Shown here in pieces: positions 20,957 to 29,939 of a stretch of 35,464 nucleotides of DNA; position 1 is the stretch's first letter, and each line of letters starts with the position of its first letter. The translations under genes were made by a program, and so were the position numbers. A model generated the notes under the pieces. That model made no database searches, was not told where the DNA came from, and was given only the letters and a program-made list of their open reading frames with translations. This stretch comes from a virus. The DNA is taken from positions 1-35,464 of IMG/VR virus record IMGVR_UViG_3300027734_000178; one strand, given 5' to 3'.

Positions 20957-21561
20957 GCGACGAGACCGTTCAGCTTGCGGAATGGACGAATCAATGCCTC
21001 GACGTCTGGGTCAAGGCGGGAAGAAAGGCGAACTGTGCCAAGGTCTGGTGTGCCCGCGATGCCGAAAGGTGATTGACGGCGAATAAACAGGCGGGAAGCC
21101 TGAAGCTTGGTAGCCATTTGGATTTCATTTGGTATTGAACTCCAGCCCCAGACTGCCTTGATGCGGACTGTCTGTGGGTAGAGGCGTGGGAAAAGGTAAG
21201 AGCCGATGGCAAGAAGGCGAGTGTACGGCCAGCCTCGGCGTGGGTTGTTGACGGGTTCAACCATGTAATCAGTCGCTGCCCACACGGTGGTGTAGCTTTG
21301 GTCGAAGTTCTCGTCTGTCGCAATCTCGTTGAGCGAGATGAAGTCGTCTGTATTGCAAATCCACCAGTCGTTCGGTGTGTAATAGCGGGTCACAGGTGCG
21401 CCAGTTGTGCCGTCTCTGTAAAAGAACCTGCCTGTGTAGTCATCGACCATGCGGCTGGCTGTGAGGATAGCGGCCTCGAGCGCTGTGTCGTCTTGAATGT
21501 CCTCGATTGCGAGGCTTGTTTTCAAGTCAGACAGTGTGCAATAGCAGTTTGTTAGGGCCAC
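20953..21561 (-). CDS. Head-tail connector (gp6-like)
   Basis: A 202-aa protein, GTG start at 21561 with GAGGA upstream. The N-terminal helices (CTLSDLKTSLAIEDIQDDTALEAAI, ASRMVDDYTGR) are the hallmark of the HK97 gp6-like adaptor. A beta insertion (aromatic RYYTPNDWWICN, ATDYMVEP) and a C-terminal helical tail follow. It forms the ring under the portal. First gene after the capsid gene. Confidence 0.82.
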   Translation of the reverse strand: MALTNCYCTLSDLKTSLAIEDIQDDTALEAAILTASRMVDDYTGRFFYRDGTTGAPVTRYYTPNDWWICNTDDFISLNEIATDENFDQSYTTVWAATDYMVEPVNNPRRGWPYTRLLAIGSYLFPRLYPQTVRIKAVWGWSSIPNEIQMATKLQASRLFIRRQSPFGIAGTPDLGTVRLSSRLDPDVEALIRPFRKLNGLVA

Positions 21562-21589
21562 GCTGTGTCCTCTTTCCTGGGTGTTGTGG

Positions 21590-21631
21590 GCGCAGGGCAG
21601 ACGAGTCGGGGGAGTCTCGCCTGCCCTGCGC
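21590..21631. terminator. Intercistronic hairpin after the capsid gene
   Basis: A perfect 11-bp stem (GCGCAGGGCAG, 21590-21600, with 21621-21631); inner bases can pair further. No U-run follows, so it may attenuate transcription or protect the capsid mRNA 3' end rather than fully terminate. Confidence 0.6.
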
Positions 21632-21650
21632 TTGTACTAAAGTCCTTCGA

Positions 21651-22994
21651 TTAGAAGGACGGTGCTACTAAGCCAGTGCCTGAGATGATAGAGGCAGCTG
21701 CTGGGTAACGTCCTGCTGAGAAGGCTGCGTAGCCATAAACAACAGACTTGATTGTCAAGCTGCCAGCACTAGTCGCGTCAAAGTTGAGCGCGAATGGTGA
21801 ACCTGGTTGCTCCCAAAGGTGCATTTCAGGTGCAGCAACGCAATAAATCTTGTCCTGGTTTGTGCCAGCACCTGCGTTTGTAACGACGTTTGCGTCTGTG
21901 ATGATTGGAAGACCCATCAATGAGTAACCTGAGTTACCGTATGATACGGCTCCTGCACCAGATGCGATTGTGTTCATTGGGCCGCCTGCTGTTGGTACAA
22001 CGAGTGGACGGTTAGATGAATCAACTGCAGCCAAGAGGTAAGCAAGGCGACGTGGGTGCATAATCCAGTGTGTTGGTTGCTGGAATGCTGTTGTCTGAAT
22101 CTGTTGTACAGCGTCAGCTAGCTTTGGGTAAAGAAGCTGGACTGTTGGTGATGCAGATGTGTAAGTGATTGCGTTTCCACCTGAAGCATCAAGACCAAGA
22201 ACGGTTCCTGAAGTTCCAGCACCGTTGAGGCACTGGTTGTCAAGTGTTGTGTGCCATGAGCGAATGAGGTCTGCAAGAATGAACGAATCAATTCCTGTTC
22301 CACGTTCGATTGCCTGGCGTGAGATGTCCTGTTGTCCAGCCACTGTGCGCACGTTGATAGTGAGTAGTGTGTCGTCAGCGTCTGTGTTTGAGACTGCTGC
22401 GTTTTCTGTTGCCTGGATTGCAGTTGTTGTGCCAGTGGTCATTCTGCTGATGTTCAGCGTCATACCTGAGGCAGGGAGTGCATGCTTGTTTGTAGCAGCG
22501 TCCAAGAATGGGCGGCCAGCGCGAGCATACGGTGCAGCTAGGTCTGTAAGGTACTGTGGTACTACGAGACCATCGAAGTTACCAGTCGCAACTGCGCGGT
22601 TTTCGATTGATTCTTCACGCATGTGGCGTGCGAGACGCTCAGATGCTGCATAGTCATTCTTGAATTGCGCGTTGTATGCGTCCTTCACGAATGAAGCTTC
22701 TGCTTCTGGTGCGTACGTGCGAGCTTCAGAGATGACGCGAGCGCCGCCTGCTGGAGTCGCAACTGGCGCAACTGCTGAACGAACTTCTGCAGCCTTAGCG
22801 TCTGCGTCAGCCTGTGTCTTTAGCTTTTCGATTTTTGTATCGAGTGAACGTGACTCTTCTACAAGAGCGTCAACCTTCTCGGTTTCCTCTGCAGTAAGGT
22901 CGGTGCGGTTCTCTTCAGCTACTGCTTCAAGAACTGCATCCATTTCTGCCTTTACTGCGTCACGGCGCTCGATTACTTTGTCAAGGTATGACAT
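21651..22994 (-). CDS. Major capsid protein, HK97 fold
   Basis: A 447-aa protein. Residues about 1-70 are a charged coiled coil (IERRDAVKAEMDAVLEAVAEE, EKVDALVEESRSLDTKIEKL), the delta domain that scaffolds assembly and is removed by the protease. The remainder matches Phage_capsid: PQYLTDLAAPYARAGRPFLDA, DISRQAIERG, WHTTLDNQCLNG, THWIMHPRRLAYL and PIITDANV. AGGAG precedes the ATG. No separate scaffold gene is present, consistent with a fused delta domain. The protease and portal genes lie upstream in the normal order. Confidence 0.93.
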   Translation of the reverse strand: MSYLDKVIERRDAVKAEMDAVLEAVAEENRTDLTAEETEKVDALVEESRSLDTKIEKLKTQADADAKAAEVRSAVAPVATPAGGARVISEARTYAPEAEASFVKDAYNAQFKNDYAASERLARHMREESIENRAVATGNFDGLVVPQYLTDLAAPYARAGRPFLDAATNKHALPASGMTLNISRMTTGTTTAIQATENAAVSNTDADDTLLTINVRTVAGQQDISRQAIERGTGIDSFILADLIRSWHTTLDNQCLNGAGTSGTVLGLDASGGNAITYTSASPTVQLLYPKLADAVQQIQTTAFQQPTHWIMHPRRLAYLLAAVDSSNRPLVVPTAGGPMNTIASGAGAVSYGNSGYSLMGLPIITDANVVTNAGAGTNQDKIYCVAAPEMHLWEQPGSPFALNFDATSAGSLTIKSVVYGYAAFSAGRYPAAASIISGTGLVAPSF

Positions 22995-23110
22995 TGTATT
23001 CTGCTCCTTATGAGTTTGGATTCGAGGTGGTGGCGATTTTGCTCACGGCGCTTTTGGGGTGTGAGTCTCGCTCCGACTTCGGTATCTGCGGGCCATTTGC
23101 CAGCAGAATG

Positions 23111-24088
23111 CTATTTTGTGTTGTTGATAATCGCCTTTGCAAGGCGAAGTGAGATTGAACGACCAGCAACAGGCATGTCCTCTGCTGGTGTCTCCTCTGC
23201 TGGCATGTCTTCCATCGGCATGTCTTCAGCTGGTACGTCTTGCAAGTCCATTAGAGTTGCCATGACTTCGACTGCTTTCATTACGTAGTCGTGCCCCTCT
23301 GTCAAATCGTCAAAGACACTCTGCAAAACCAAAAGTGACTCGCCCGAAACTTCGCGGCCTTCTTTGACTGCGCGAACCGCATTTTGCAAATGCTCGCGAG
23401 CTTCGACTGTTGTAGTTGGGTAAGCGGGGTAGGTGACTACGCTGACGTCGCCGTCTGCGAGTGAAACTTCAGTTAGTGTGCGCTCGGTGCGCTCTTTGTT
23501 CCAGGATTGGCGAATGACGCGAAATGCAAAGCTCATTTGGTCAACGTCACCGCGCTGCACTAAAGTCCACAAATCGCGGGCCTCTGTTGTGTCTGGCAAT
23601 TCTGCCGAGATGTAAAGACCTGTCTCGTCCTCGGTCAACGAAAGTGTGCCGTTTTTTGTGCGTGCGAGAGGCAAGCCTTCGTGGTTGATTAGGAGTCTCA
23701 CGTCTGGTGTCTCACTAAGAGTCTTGCGGAATGCTCCAGGTGCGATGCGCTCGCTGAACGGTAGCGGTACGCTGGGGTCATTGAAAACCGCCGCGTAGCC
23801 CGCAAGGCGCATTGTGCCGTCGCCCTCTTGGCGTGTCTCTATGTTGCGCACTGTAAAAGTGCGACGCTCGATTTTCTTCATCTTGCTCCTGTCTTCCCCG
23901 ACGGATTCGCGCTTGCCAACTTCGCCGCCTGGCTCCATGTCTTCAGAGATGGAAACCGCGACCATTTGGTCGATTGCGTCTTGTTTCGTGTCGTGACAGG
24001 CGAGCGTTGTGTAGCTGCCGTCCGATTCTTGCTTTACTGCTGCCCAACCCGAGCAGTCGCTTTGCTGGTCGGAAATGAAATATGGCAT
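23111..24088 (-). CDS. Prohead protease (S78/HK97 type)
   Basis: A 325-aa protease that removes delta domains during head maturation. The central S78 domain (about 72-240) shows LAGYAAVFNDPS, the His in LLINHEGLPLART, the Ser in VDQMSFAFRV and the acidic EVSLADGDVSVVTYPAY. An added N-terminal module of about 50 aa (SGWAAVKQESDG, ACHDTKQDAIDQMVAVSI) precedes it. Near the C-terminus is an acidic repeat of DMPxEE units (about 285-308). The gene overlaps the portal stop as TAATG. An internal ATG at residue 70 could give a form lacking the N-terminal module. Confidence 0.9.
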   Translation of the reverse strand: MPYFISDQQSDCSGWAAVKQESDGSYTTLACHDTKQDAIDQMVAVSISEDMEPGGEVGKRESVGEDRSKMKKIERRTFTVRNIETRQEGDGTMRLAGYAAVFNDPSVPLPFSERIAPGAFRKTLSETPDVRLLINHEGLPLARTKNGTLSLTEDETGLYISAELPDTTEARDLWTLVQRGDVDQMSFAFRVIRQSWNKERTERTLTEVSLADGDVSVVTYPAYPTTTVEAREHLQNAVRAVKEGREVSGESLLVLQSVFDDLTEGHDYVMKAVEVMATLMDLQDVPAEDMPMEDMPAEETPAEDMPVAGRSISLRLAKAIINNTK

Positions 24089-25533
24089 TAGTTGACCTCG
24101 TAAACTGATGATGGATTTTCGGGGTCAATCGTTGAGACTTGCTGCAACTGACCTGTTGGAACTCCAGTGTGACCCATCGGTGGCAAGCCCACGGCCTCAA
24201 GGACCGCTTTCGGCTCAAACCCGACTTGTATCAAGTTGGTGGCGATTTCAGCCCTCAGCTTCATGCCAACGTCTTTTGCGTCCTTTGCGTCGATGTTCTG
24301 CAACGGAACTCTGTATTGGTCGCCAGACTCGCCAAGTGGCGCAAGGTCTTCAACTGCGCGGACGTCGTTGAGTGACAAGAAGCCCTCGTTGAGTCCCTTT
24401 GTGTAAGCGTCGTAGCGCTCGAGTGTTGTACCGCGCAGCAGCGCATCAAGGTTGAACTTGATAAAGCCATCAGACTCTGGCAGCAGCGGTGAGAGTGCTT
24501 GCTCTAGGCGCTCCAAAAGTGGGCGCAGTGAGTGTTGAACGAATGACAGGTTCTGAGCTTCAACTGATGCAAAGCTCATGGCGCCTGCCACTGGGTGTCC
24601 AAGCAGTGAGATTGGAACACGGAAAAGGCGAGCGATTTCTTCGACTCCAAAGCGACGAACTTCGAGAAGCTGCGCGTCTGAGGCGTTGAGTGTAAGCGGC
24701 TTGAACGAAGCGCCACCAGTTAGAATGCCAAGCTTGCCAGCACGGTAAGGGCCAGTGTGGCTCATGTTCCAGTTGCGAGCGATGTCCGAAATCTGCTCCT
24801 CAGTCATTTCGCCTGGAGACTCAATGACGCCGCCTGGGTTTGCAGCGTTACCAAAGTAGCTGGCTGCGTAAACTTCTGCAGCCATCGCAGAGCCAAGAGT
24901 GATGCGAGCAGCCGCGATTGGACCAAGACCAAGAAGCTGGCCTGGAAGTCTGAACATCGGAATATGCAGCATTTCGTTCTTTGTAAGCACCATCGTCTTT
25001 GTCGCCATAGGGTCGAAAGGCTGTGCATTGTCATAGAACTGGTTGACTGGGTCTTGCGCGTTTTGACCGATTGTGACGACGTACTCAATCTCGCCCATTG
25101 GGTCTGGGCGGCGAATGCGAACTTGAAGCGGGTTGATGCAGTAGAGCTCTTTCACGTCGCCCATGTCATCGCGCACTGTCAAAATGAAAGCGTTGCCGTG
25201 CAAGTTCAAAGACGAGATAACCTGCTCATAGAACTCCAGGCGTGTAGCTTCAGGATTCGGCTTGGTCACCCACTCTGGCATTTCGCCATAGACTGATGCG
25301 TATGAGATGCGGGCTCGCCCTCTGCGTACGTAGGCAGAAAGGGGCAATGAACTAATTGTATCACCCAAAAGACGCACGCACGCGTAAACGGTGGACATGC
25401 GAATTGCTGTGTCGGAATTAACATCAACGCCAGCTGGAGTTGCGTACAAAGCGCGGCCAGGCAAAAACGGTTCTAAGAACTGGTTGTTCGACCGTTGTTC
25501 GCCTGCTTTGCGCAGTCTGTTCGATAAGCTCAT
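24088..25533 (-). CDS. Portal protein
   Basis: A 481-aa portal of the HK97 type. It has SDTAIRMSTVYACVRLLGDTISSLPL, the stem-like ARNWNMSHTGPYRAGKLGIL, LLEVRRFGVEEIARLFRVPISLLG and SFASVEAQNLSFVQHSLRPLLERLE, all usual landmarks. It forms the twelve-fold ring through which DNA enters and leaves. It starts by ATGA overlap with the glycosyltransferase gene and leads into protease and capsid genes. In most siphoviruses TerL precedes the portal directly; here about 8 kb of fibre genes intervene. Confidence 0.92.
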   Translation of the reverse strand: MSLSNRLRKAGEQRSNNQFLEPFLPGRALYATPAGVDVNSDTAIRMSTVYACVRLLGDTISSLPLSAYVRRGRARISYASVYGEMPEWVTKPNPEATRLEFYEQVISSLNLHGNAFILTVRDDMGDVKELYCINPLQVRIRRPDPMGEIEYVVTIGQNAQDPVNQFYDNAQPFDPMATKTMVLTKNEMLHIPMFRLPGQLLGLGPIAAARITLGSAMAAEVYAASYFGNAANPGGVIESPGEMTEEQISDIARNWNMSHTGPYRAGKLGILTGGASFKPLTLNASDAQLLEVRRFGVEEIARLFRVPISLLGHPVAGAMSFASVEAQNLSFVQHSLRPLLERLEQALSPLLPESDGFIKFNLDALLRGTTLERYDAYTKGLNEGFLSLNDVRAVEDLAPLGESGDQYRVPLQNIDAKDAKDVGMKLRAEIATNLIQVGFEPKAVLEAVGLPPMGHTGVPTGQLQQVSTIDPENPSSVYEVN

Positions 25534-26603
25534 TTAGTGGCCTTTTCTGTCTCGAGTTGATACCAGCCGTCGTCCCAAAGGGTAAGCAGCCTTGCAAAAT
25601 AGTCTTCGTACATCTTTCCAACAGTCGCAAGTGAATACTTCTCGATTGCTTGCTGTCTAATCGCTGCGCGGTCGAGTGACTTGACGTCCTCGGCTGCACG
25701 AACGAAATCGGCGAGAGTGCGGCATCTGTAGCCAGTCACTCCGTTGATGTTGGTCTCTACGAATGCACCCCAGTCGGTCGTGATTGTAGGAGTGCCACAG
25801 ACTTGGGCTTCGATGGCAATATTGCCAAAAGGCTCGATATACAGAGTTGGTGCGAACAACGCAATTGCGCCGCCCATAAGCTCGGCTCTTTGCTCGGGTC
25901 CAACGTTTCCGATGAACTCGCCGTAGCCTGTGCCTTCGCCTGGGCCCGCAAGAATGAGCCTCTTGCCAAGGCGTTCGCAGACTTCTTGTGCGATTCTGTA
26001 GCCTTTTCGGTCGATGATACGCCCGATAAAAAAGTAATAGTCTCCGTCGCCATCACCCGCTGGGAACATCTCAGGTTCGAGGTACCCTGGTATTACTGCG
26101 TCAAAGAAGTTGCCGTTTGTTGTTGTCGGATTTGTGTGTCCAGCGTAGATTGAGTGCATCCACGCGTAAGACTCAAAAACGCGGTACTTGGCGAAAGTGC
26201 CGCCGTACCCGATTCCAAACTCGACTGTCGTGTGCTGCGGGAAAGCGTCTGCGATTGGCTTGTGTGCGGTGCCGCCGATTACGCAAATGAAGTCTTTTGG
26301 TTCTAGACGCTCGCGCATCTTGTTGATGGCGGTTGCGTTAAACACCTGCCAGTGCGGCAAGTTCGTATCAAACGACGCCGTCGTGTAGTGGTTTTTGCCA
26401 ACCGCTGCAGCTCGCAGGTCCTCGCCGATGCAGACCACGTGCTCGGTCACTGGCGCTTCATTTTCCTCGCCAGCGTAGAGAATAACCTCATGTCCGAGGT
26501 CCGTCATCATGATACAGAAACGTCGCACCTTCTCAGTGAAGGCGCAGCTTGTAAAGTCTTTTGTTACATTTGTGTGTGGCAGTGCTACAACGTGGAATCT
26601 CAT
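25530..26603 (-). CDS. GT-B (GT4-like) glycosyltransferase
   Basis: A 357-aa enzyme starting at an ATG with GGGGGACC upstream. The N-terminal Rossmann half has HVVALPHTNVTKDFTSCAFTEKVRRF. The C-terminal half shows YYFFIGRIIDRKGYRIA, RLILAGPGEG and LYIEPFGNIAIEAQVCGTPTITTDWG, the nucleotide-sugar binding EPFG...EAQxxGxP signature of GT4-like retaining enzymes. It would move a sugar from an NDP-sugar donor. Located between fibre genes and portal, its target may be capsid, tail or fibre proteins; glycosylated virions are known in mycobacteriophages. Host-wall sugars are another possible target. Confidence 0.87.
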   Translation of the reverse strand: MRFHVVALPHTNVTKDFTSCAFTEKVRRFCIMMTDLGHEVILYAGEENEAPVTEHVVCIGEDLRAAAVGKNHYTTASFDTNLPHWQVFNATAINKMRERLEPKDFICVIGGTAHKPIADAFPQHTTVEFGIGYGGTFAKYRVFESYAWMHSIYAGHTNPTTTNGNFFDAVIPGYLEPEMFPAGDGDGDYYFFIGRIIDRKGYRIAQEVCERLGKRLILAGPGEGTGYGEFIGNVGPEQRAELMGGAIALFAPTLYIEPFGNIAIEAQVCGTPTITTDWGAFVETNINGVTGYRCRTLADFVRAAEDVKSLDRAAIRQQAIEKYSLATVGKMYEDYFARLLTLWDDGWYQLETEKATK

Positions 26604-26620
26604 TGGTCCCCCGACCTTGT

Positions 26621-26854
26621 TCATTCTGTTATTGCTGCGATTTCGTCGCCAGTCAGGCCAAGCGCCTGAAGCTTGGCTTGTGCGGTCAGCTTTGCGTCAG
26701 CCTTTGCGGCTTCTGCTGCTTCGCGCTCTGCTCGTTCGATTGCTGCGTTTTGTGCATCAATCTCGCGCTGCTCAATCTCTTCAGGTGTAAGGTCGATATA
26801 TCGTTGAGTCCCTGTTGACAGGTCCACAACCAGTTTCTTTGGCACTTCGCTCAT
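26621..26854 (-). CDS. Small helical fibre-cassette protein (77 aa)
   Basis: Begins MSEVPKKLVVDLSTGTQRYIDLTPEEIEQRE at the ATG overlapping the previous stop (TAATG). A long charged Ala/Glu-rich helix (about 30-60) follows, ending LQALGLTGDEIAAITE. The pattern resembles small phage tail-fibre-associated proteins with a DLTPEE opening. Possibly a fibre chaperone or attachment piece. An upstream ATG at 26941 lies inside the preceding gene and is rejected. Confidence 0.65.
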   Translation of the reverse strand: MSEVPKKLVVDLSTGTQRYIDLTPEEIEQREIDAQNAAIERAEREAAEAAKADAKLTAQAKLQALGLTGDEIAAITE

Positions 26855-27153
26855 TATTCTTCTCCCATGATGATAACGTGTGAGGCATCTGGACAAGACC
26901 AGGTGCAAGTCTCTTCGTCGAATGCGACAGTTTCGTGGCATTCGGGCTTTGGTGCGATGAAAGCGTCACGCACAGCGTCGTATGTGAATCCGATACCTGC
27001 GTAGTTCTTTCGAATGTTGCCGTTGTAGCTGGTCTTGACCCAAGTGCCGCCAAGCGAGTTCATAAAAGCTTCGCCCTCGTCAGGCTCTGAGTTGTCGCCA
27101 ACCAGCACACGAATAACCGTGTTGGTTTCGTCTATTTCTGCCCAGTGTGACAT
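26854..27153 (-). CDS. Conserved phage protein of the MSHWAEIDE type (99 aa)
   Basis: Starts at an ATG with AGGAG upstream. It reads AEIDETNTVIRVLVGDN, SLGGTWVKTSYNGNIRKNYAGIGFTYDAVRDAFI, and a Cys-containing end. I recognise this layout from many environmental and cyanobacterial phages, where it lies beside tail-fibre genes and has no settled function. Its presence here is consistent with exchange of fibre modules between aquatic phages. A structural or fibre-assembly role is inferred. Confidence 0.75.
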   Translation of the reverse strand: MSHWAEIDETNTVIRVLVGDNSEPDEGEAFMNSLGGTWVKTSYNGNIRKNYAGIGFTYDAVRDAFIAPKPECHETVAFDEETCTWSCPDASHVIIMGEE

Positions 27154-27161
27154 TTTTCTCC

Positions 27162-28544
27162 TTATACCATCGCGTATCGAATAATTACAATGCCAGAACC
27201 ACCCGAACCAGCAACACCAGCGCCACCACCAACTACGGGGTACCCGCTTGCGCCACCGCCGCCACCCGTGCCAATAATTCCACTGTTTGGTGTAGTTCCA
27301 GCTGGCACTGCTGCACCACCGCCGCCGTTTCCACCAGCACCTGAGCCGCTTGTGTTGGCATTGATGCCACCACCGCCACCACCAGCGTACCAATAAGTCC
27401 CGCCTATGTTTTGGCCAGTCAATGTAGCAGCGCCCCAAGAAGAGTACGTAGATAAACCATTGCCACCAGCACCGCCTGCACTATCATTTCCATTACCGCC
27501 AACTGCGCCCATACCACCACCACCACCTGCGCCGTAGTTTGGTGCGGCTGAATTAGCGTTACCGCCAGCAAAACCCTGCGAGCCAGTTCCACCAGTTGAC
27601 GACAAAGAACCAACCGCGCCACCACCACAACCGCCGTTTTGTGCGCCGCTTGGCCCGAAGTTACGACCCCAAGACCCGCCGCCACCTTGCGCAGCAGTAA
27701 GCGATGCGAATTGAGAGTTGCTTCCTTTACCCGATGGTATTCCAGCACCACCAGTTCCTGCACCCCCCGCGCCTACGACAACTGCGTGGTTAATGCTCGT
27801 CAGGCTTTGTGATGAAGCGTACACAAGACCACCAGCACCGCCGCCACCCGATGAATTGTCGGTAGCACCGCCACCACCCGCGACAGTAAGCACATCAACT
27901 GCCAGTGCCAGTTGAGGTGTAAACGTTCCAGAGGTCAAGAAAGCGTGGTACCAGTAGGTGCCGTCGTTGGCGATGATGTTGCCGCCTGTGGCTTTCGGTG
28001 CCGTTACTGGTGTTGTGCCGAACGCAGCCACACCGTAGAGTGAAAAAGTGCTGTACTGCACGAACTGCGCCGTTGGAGAGTTGTACGGTGTGATTGTGAT
28101 TGATGAAATCGCAGTGTTTGATGAATACAAACCAGCGCTCAGCTGAATCGCAGCGCCCGAGGCGTTGTTCTCTGACACCGACTCCATAGACACAGTCTTG
28201 TATGTCGTTGTCGAATTGTAGTTTGGCAAATACATTGTTGTGTTGCCGAATGTCGAAGCTGTAGCGCCAGATGAAGTCACGCCAAGCGTAACGAAAGATG
28301 TGGTATCGGTGCGACTTGATGGTGTTCCGCTGCCCAGTCCAATAAGGTCGCGCCATGAGAGCGCAGCGCCTGAGTTTACAGTGATATAAGTGTCGTACCA
28401 AGAATTGCCAAATGTTGCGCTGCAACGAGTGCTCATCACAAGTTTGAGGTCGGTGTAGCCAGTTTGCGGTATACTGTCAAGTGTGACAGAAGAAGCGCTT
28501 TGAGTCAGCTCGATTGTTTCAAGAAGCACATAGTTGGCTGGCAT
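27162..28544 (-). CDS. Glycine-rich tail fibre / adhesin 1
   Basis: A 460-aa protein with two parts. Residues about 1-175 are a beta-sandwich (NYVLLETIELTQSASSVTLDS, TDLKLVMSTRCSAT, ending FVQYSTFSLYGVAAFG). After a linker (PKATGGNIIANDGTYWYHAF) comes a glycine-rich domain (about 225-460) with GGGGAGG motifs interrupted by loops. Such domains resemble the polyglycine-sandwich adhesins at fibre tips, where the loops decide host range. Ends in a strand IVIIRYAMV. A clear paralogue of the next gene upstream. Confidence 0.82.
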   Translation of the reverse strand: MPANYVLLETIELTQSASSVTLDSIPQTGYTDLKLVMSTRCSATFGNSWYDTYITVNSGAALSWRDLIGLGSGTPSSRTDTTSFVTLGVTSSGATASTFGNTTMYLPNYNSTTTYKTVSMESVSENNASGAAIQLSAGLYSSNTAISSITITPYNSPTAQFVQYSTFSLYGVAAFGTTPVTAPKATGGNIIANDGTYWYHAFLTSGTFTPQLALAVDVLTVAGGGGATDNSSGGGGAGGLVYASSQSLTSINHAVVVGAGGAGTGGAGIPSGKGSNSQFASLTAAQGGGGSWGRNFGPSGAQNGGCGGGAVGSLSSTGGTGSQGFAGGNANSAAPNYGAGGGGGMGAVGGNGNDSAGGAGGNGLSTYSSWGAATLTGQNIGGTYWYAGGGGGGINANTSGSGAGGNGGGGAAVPAGTTPNSGIIGTGGGGGASGYPVVGGGAGVAGSGGSGIVIIRYAMV

Positions 28545-28553
28545 TTTTCTCCC

Positions 28554-29939
28554 TTAGGCCTTCAAGTAACGAACTATGACAACACCCGAACCGCCAGCTT
28601 TAGTATCTGCACCGCCGCCGCCGCCTGTGTTAGGAAGACCAGCAGTTGCGCCAACTTCAGTTCCGACCCCGCCGCTGCCACCGCCACGTCCACCGCCACC
28701 AGCACCGCCAGCACCCCAAAAACCGCCCGCTGCACTGCCGCCGATTGAACCACCGCCGCCGCCAGCCAGGTAGTAATTGCCAGCCACGAGCTGGCCTACA
28801 CCAGTCGCCGCGCCAATCGAATTAATAAATGAGTCTGTGCGCCCAATGCCACCTGCGCCGCCATTCGTAGCTGAACCGTTGCCGCCTGCGCCGCCTGCGC
28901 CGCCGCCACCGCCTGTGCCGTACTGCGAGGTAGCAAAGCCGCTGCCGCCTGCAAAACCATAACCAGTCGCGCCACCCGAAGTGCCTTGAGTTGCTGCGCC
29001 GCCAGCTGCAGAAGTGCCGTAACCGCCGCCGCCGCCCGAACCACCAGCAGCGCCAGTGAGAACGCCAGCTGCGGGATTGCCGTAGCCGCCGCCGCCGCCG
29101 CCCAACGCCGTTATGGAGTTGAAAGTGGTGTTGATGCCCTGGCCGCCCCTTGCGTTTACTGTGTTGGCCGTGCCGCCCGCGCCGATGGTTGCAGTGTACG
29201 TGGTGCCGCTTGTGTATCCGCTGTTCAAAAGAATACAAAGACCACCAGCACCACCAGCACCACCATCATCGCCTGACGAACCGCCGCCACCCGCAAGAAC
29301 TAGGGTGTCAGCATTGAATGTCTGAGATGGAATGAAAGCGCCACTAGAACCAAAAACGTGGTAGTAGTATGTCGAATCTGAATAAATCGCGCCGCCCGTA
29401 GCTTTTGGCGCGGGGCTGATTCCTTCAGCCGCGATGCCGTAAAGCGAGAATGTAGAGCCCGCCAGAATGCTACCACTGGCCATGAGGCATGTTATCGTTG
29501 TAATTGCTTCGGGTGTTTTGCGCCAAACGCCGATAAGCCCTTCAGTTCCAGTGTAAGTCGGAGTTGTGGCCGTGGCTCTGTTACTGCGTGCGACAACAGT
29601 TTTATAAATGTTGGTTGAAGCGTAGCTTTGTATGTTGATTATCAGGTTTGCCGTGATGTCGTTTGAAGTCGCGGTGTTCCACTGCGCGAACATCGCATTG
29701 CGGTCTGCTGATTTACCAGCCCTTGTACCTGAACCATTGCCGTCGATTGAAATAGTTGAATAATTTGTTGCAGAATCGGAGTTAAAACGCAGCTGTAGGT
29801 AATCTTCAGCTACAGTTGAACCGACATTGGCAACAATAACAAGGTCTGTGTACCCGCCACTTATGCCCGTGAAGTCAACGCTGCTTACGTTTGAGGCTAT
29901 GGTCTTTTTGTCTAAGGCGACATACGTGTTTGTTGCCAT
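28554..29939 (-). CDS. Glycine-rich tail fibre / adhesin 2
   Basis: A 461-aa paralogue of adhesin 1 with the same order: a beta-sandwich (TYVALDKKTIASNVSSVDFTG ... GSTFSLYGIAAEG), a PKATGGAIYSDSTYYYHVF linker, and a glycine-rich domain ending GSGVVIVRYLKA. Sandwich domains differ strongly in sequence while the glycine framework is alike. The two could be co-assembled or alternative receptor-binding proteins. The coding strand is very GC-rich in the Gly stretch, which creates spurious Pro-rich frames on the other strand. Confidence 0.82.
   Translation of the reverse strand: MATNTYVALDKKTIASNVSSVDFTGISGGYTDLVIVANVGSTVAEDYLQLRFNSDSATNYSTISIDGNGSGTRAGKSADRNAMFAQWNTATSNDITANLIINIQSYASTNIYKTVVARSNRATATTPTYTGTEGLIGVWRKTPEAITTITCLMASGSILAGSTFSLYGIAAEGISPAPKATGGAIYSDSTYYYHVFGSSGAFIPSQTFNADTLVLAGGGGSSGDDGGAGGAGGLCILLNSGYTSGTTYTATIGAGGTANTVNARGGQGINTTFNSITALGGGGGGYGNPAAGVLTGAAGGSGGGGGYGTSAAGGAATQGTSGGATGYGFAGGSGFATSQYGTGGGGGAGGAGGNGSATNGGAGGIGRTDSFINSIGAATGVGQLVAGNYYLAGGGGGSIGGSAAGGFWGAGGAGGGGRGGGSGGVGTEVGATAGLPNTGGGGGADTKAGGSGVVIVRYLKA

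Noticed and set aside
23043-23096. A 17-aa Arg-rich minus-strand frame between protease and capsid genes
   Set aside because: Too short and without a clear ribosome site; the 116-base gap shows no other signal.
26854-27438. N-terminal extension of the 99-aa gene into the glycine-rich gene
   Set aside because: The extra part is Trp/Arg-rich shadow sequence; the ATG at 27153 has a proper AGGAG site.
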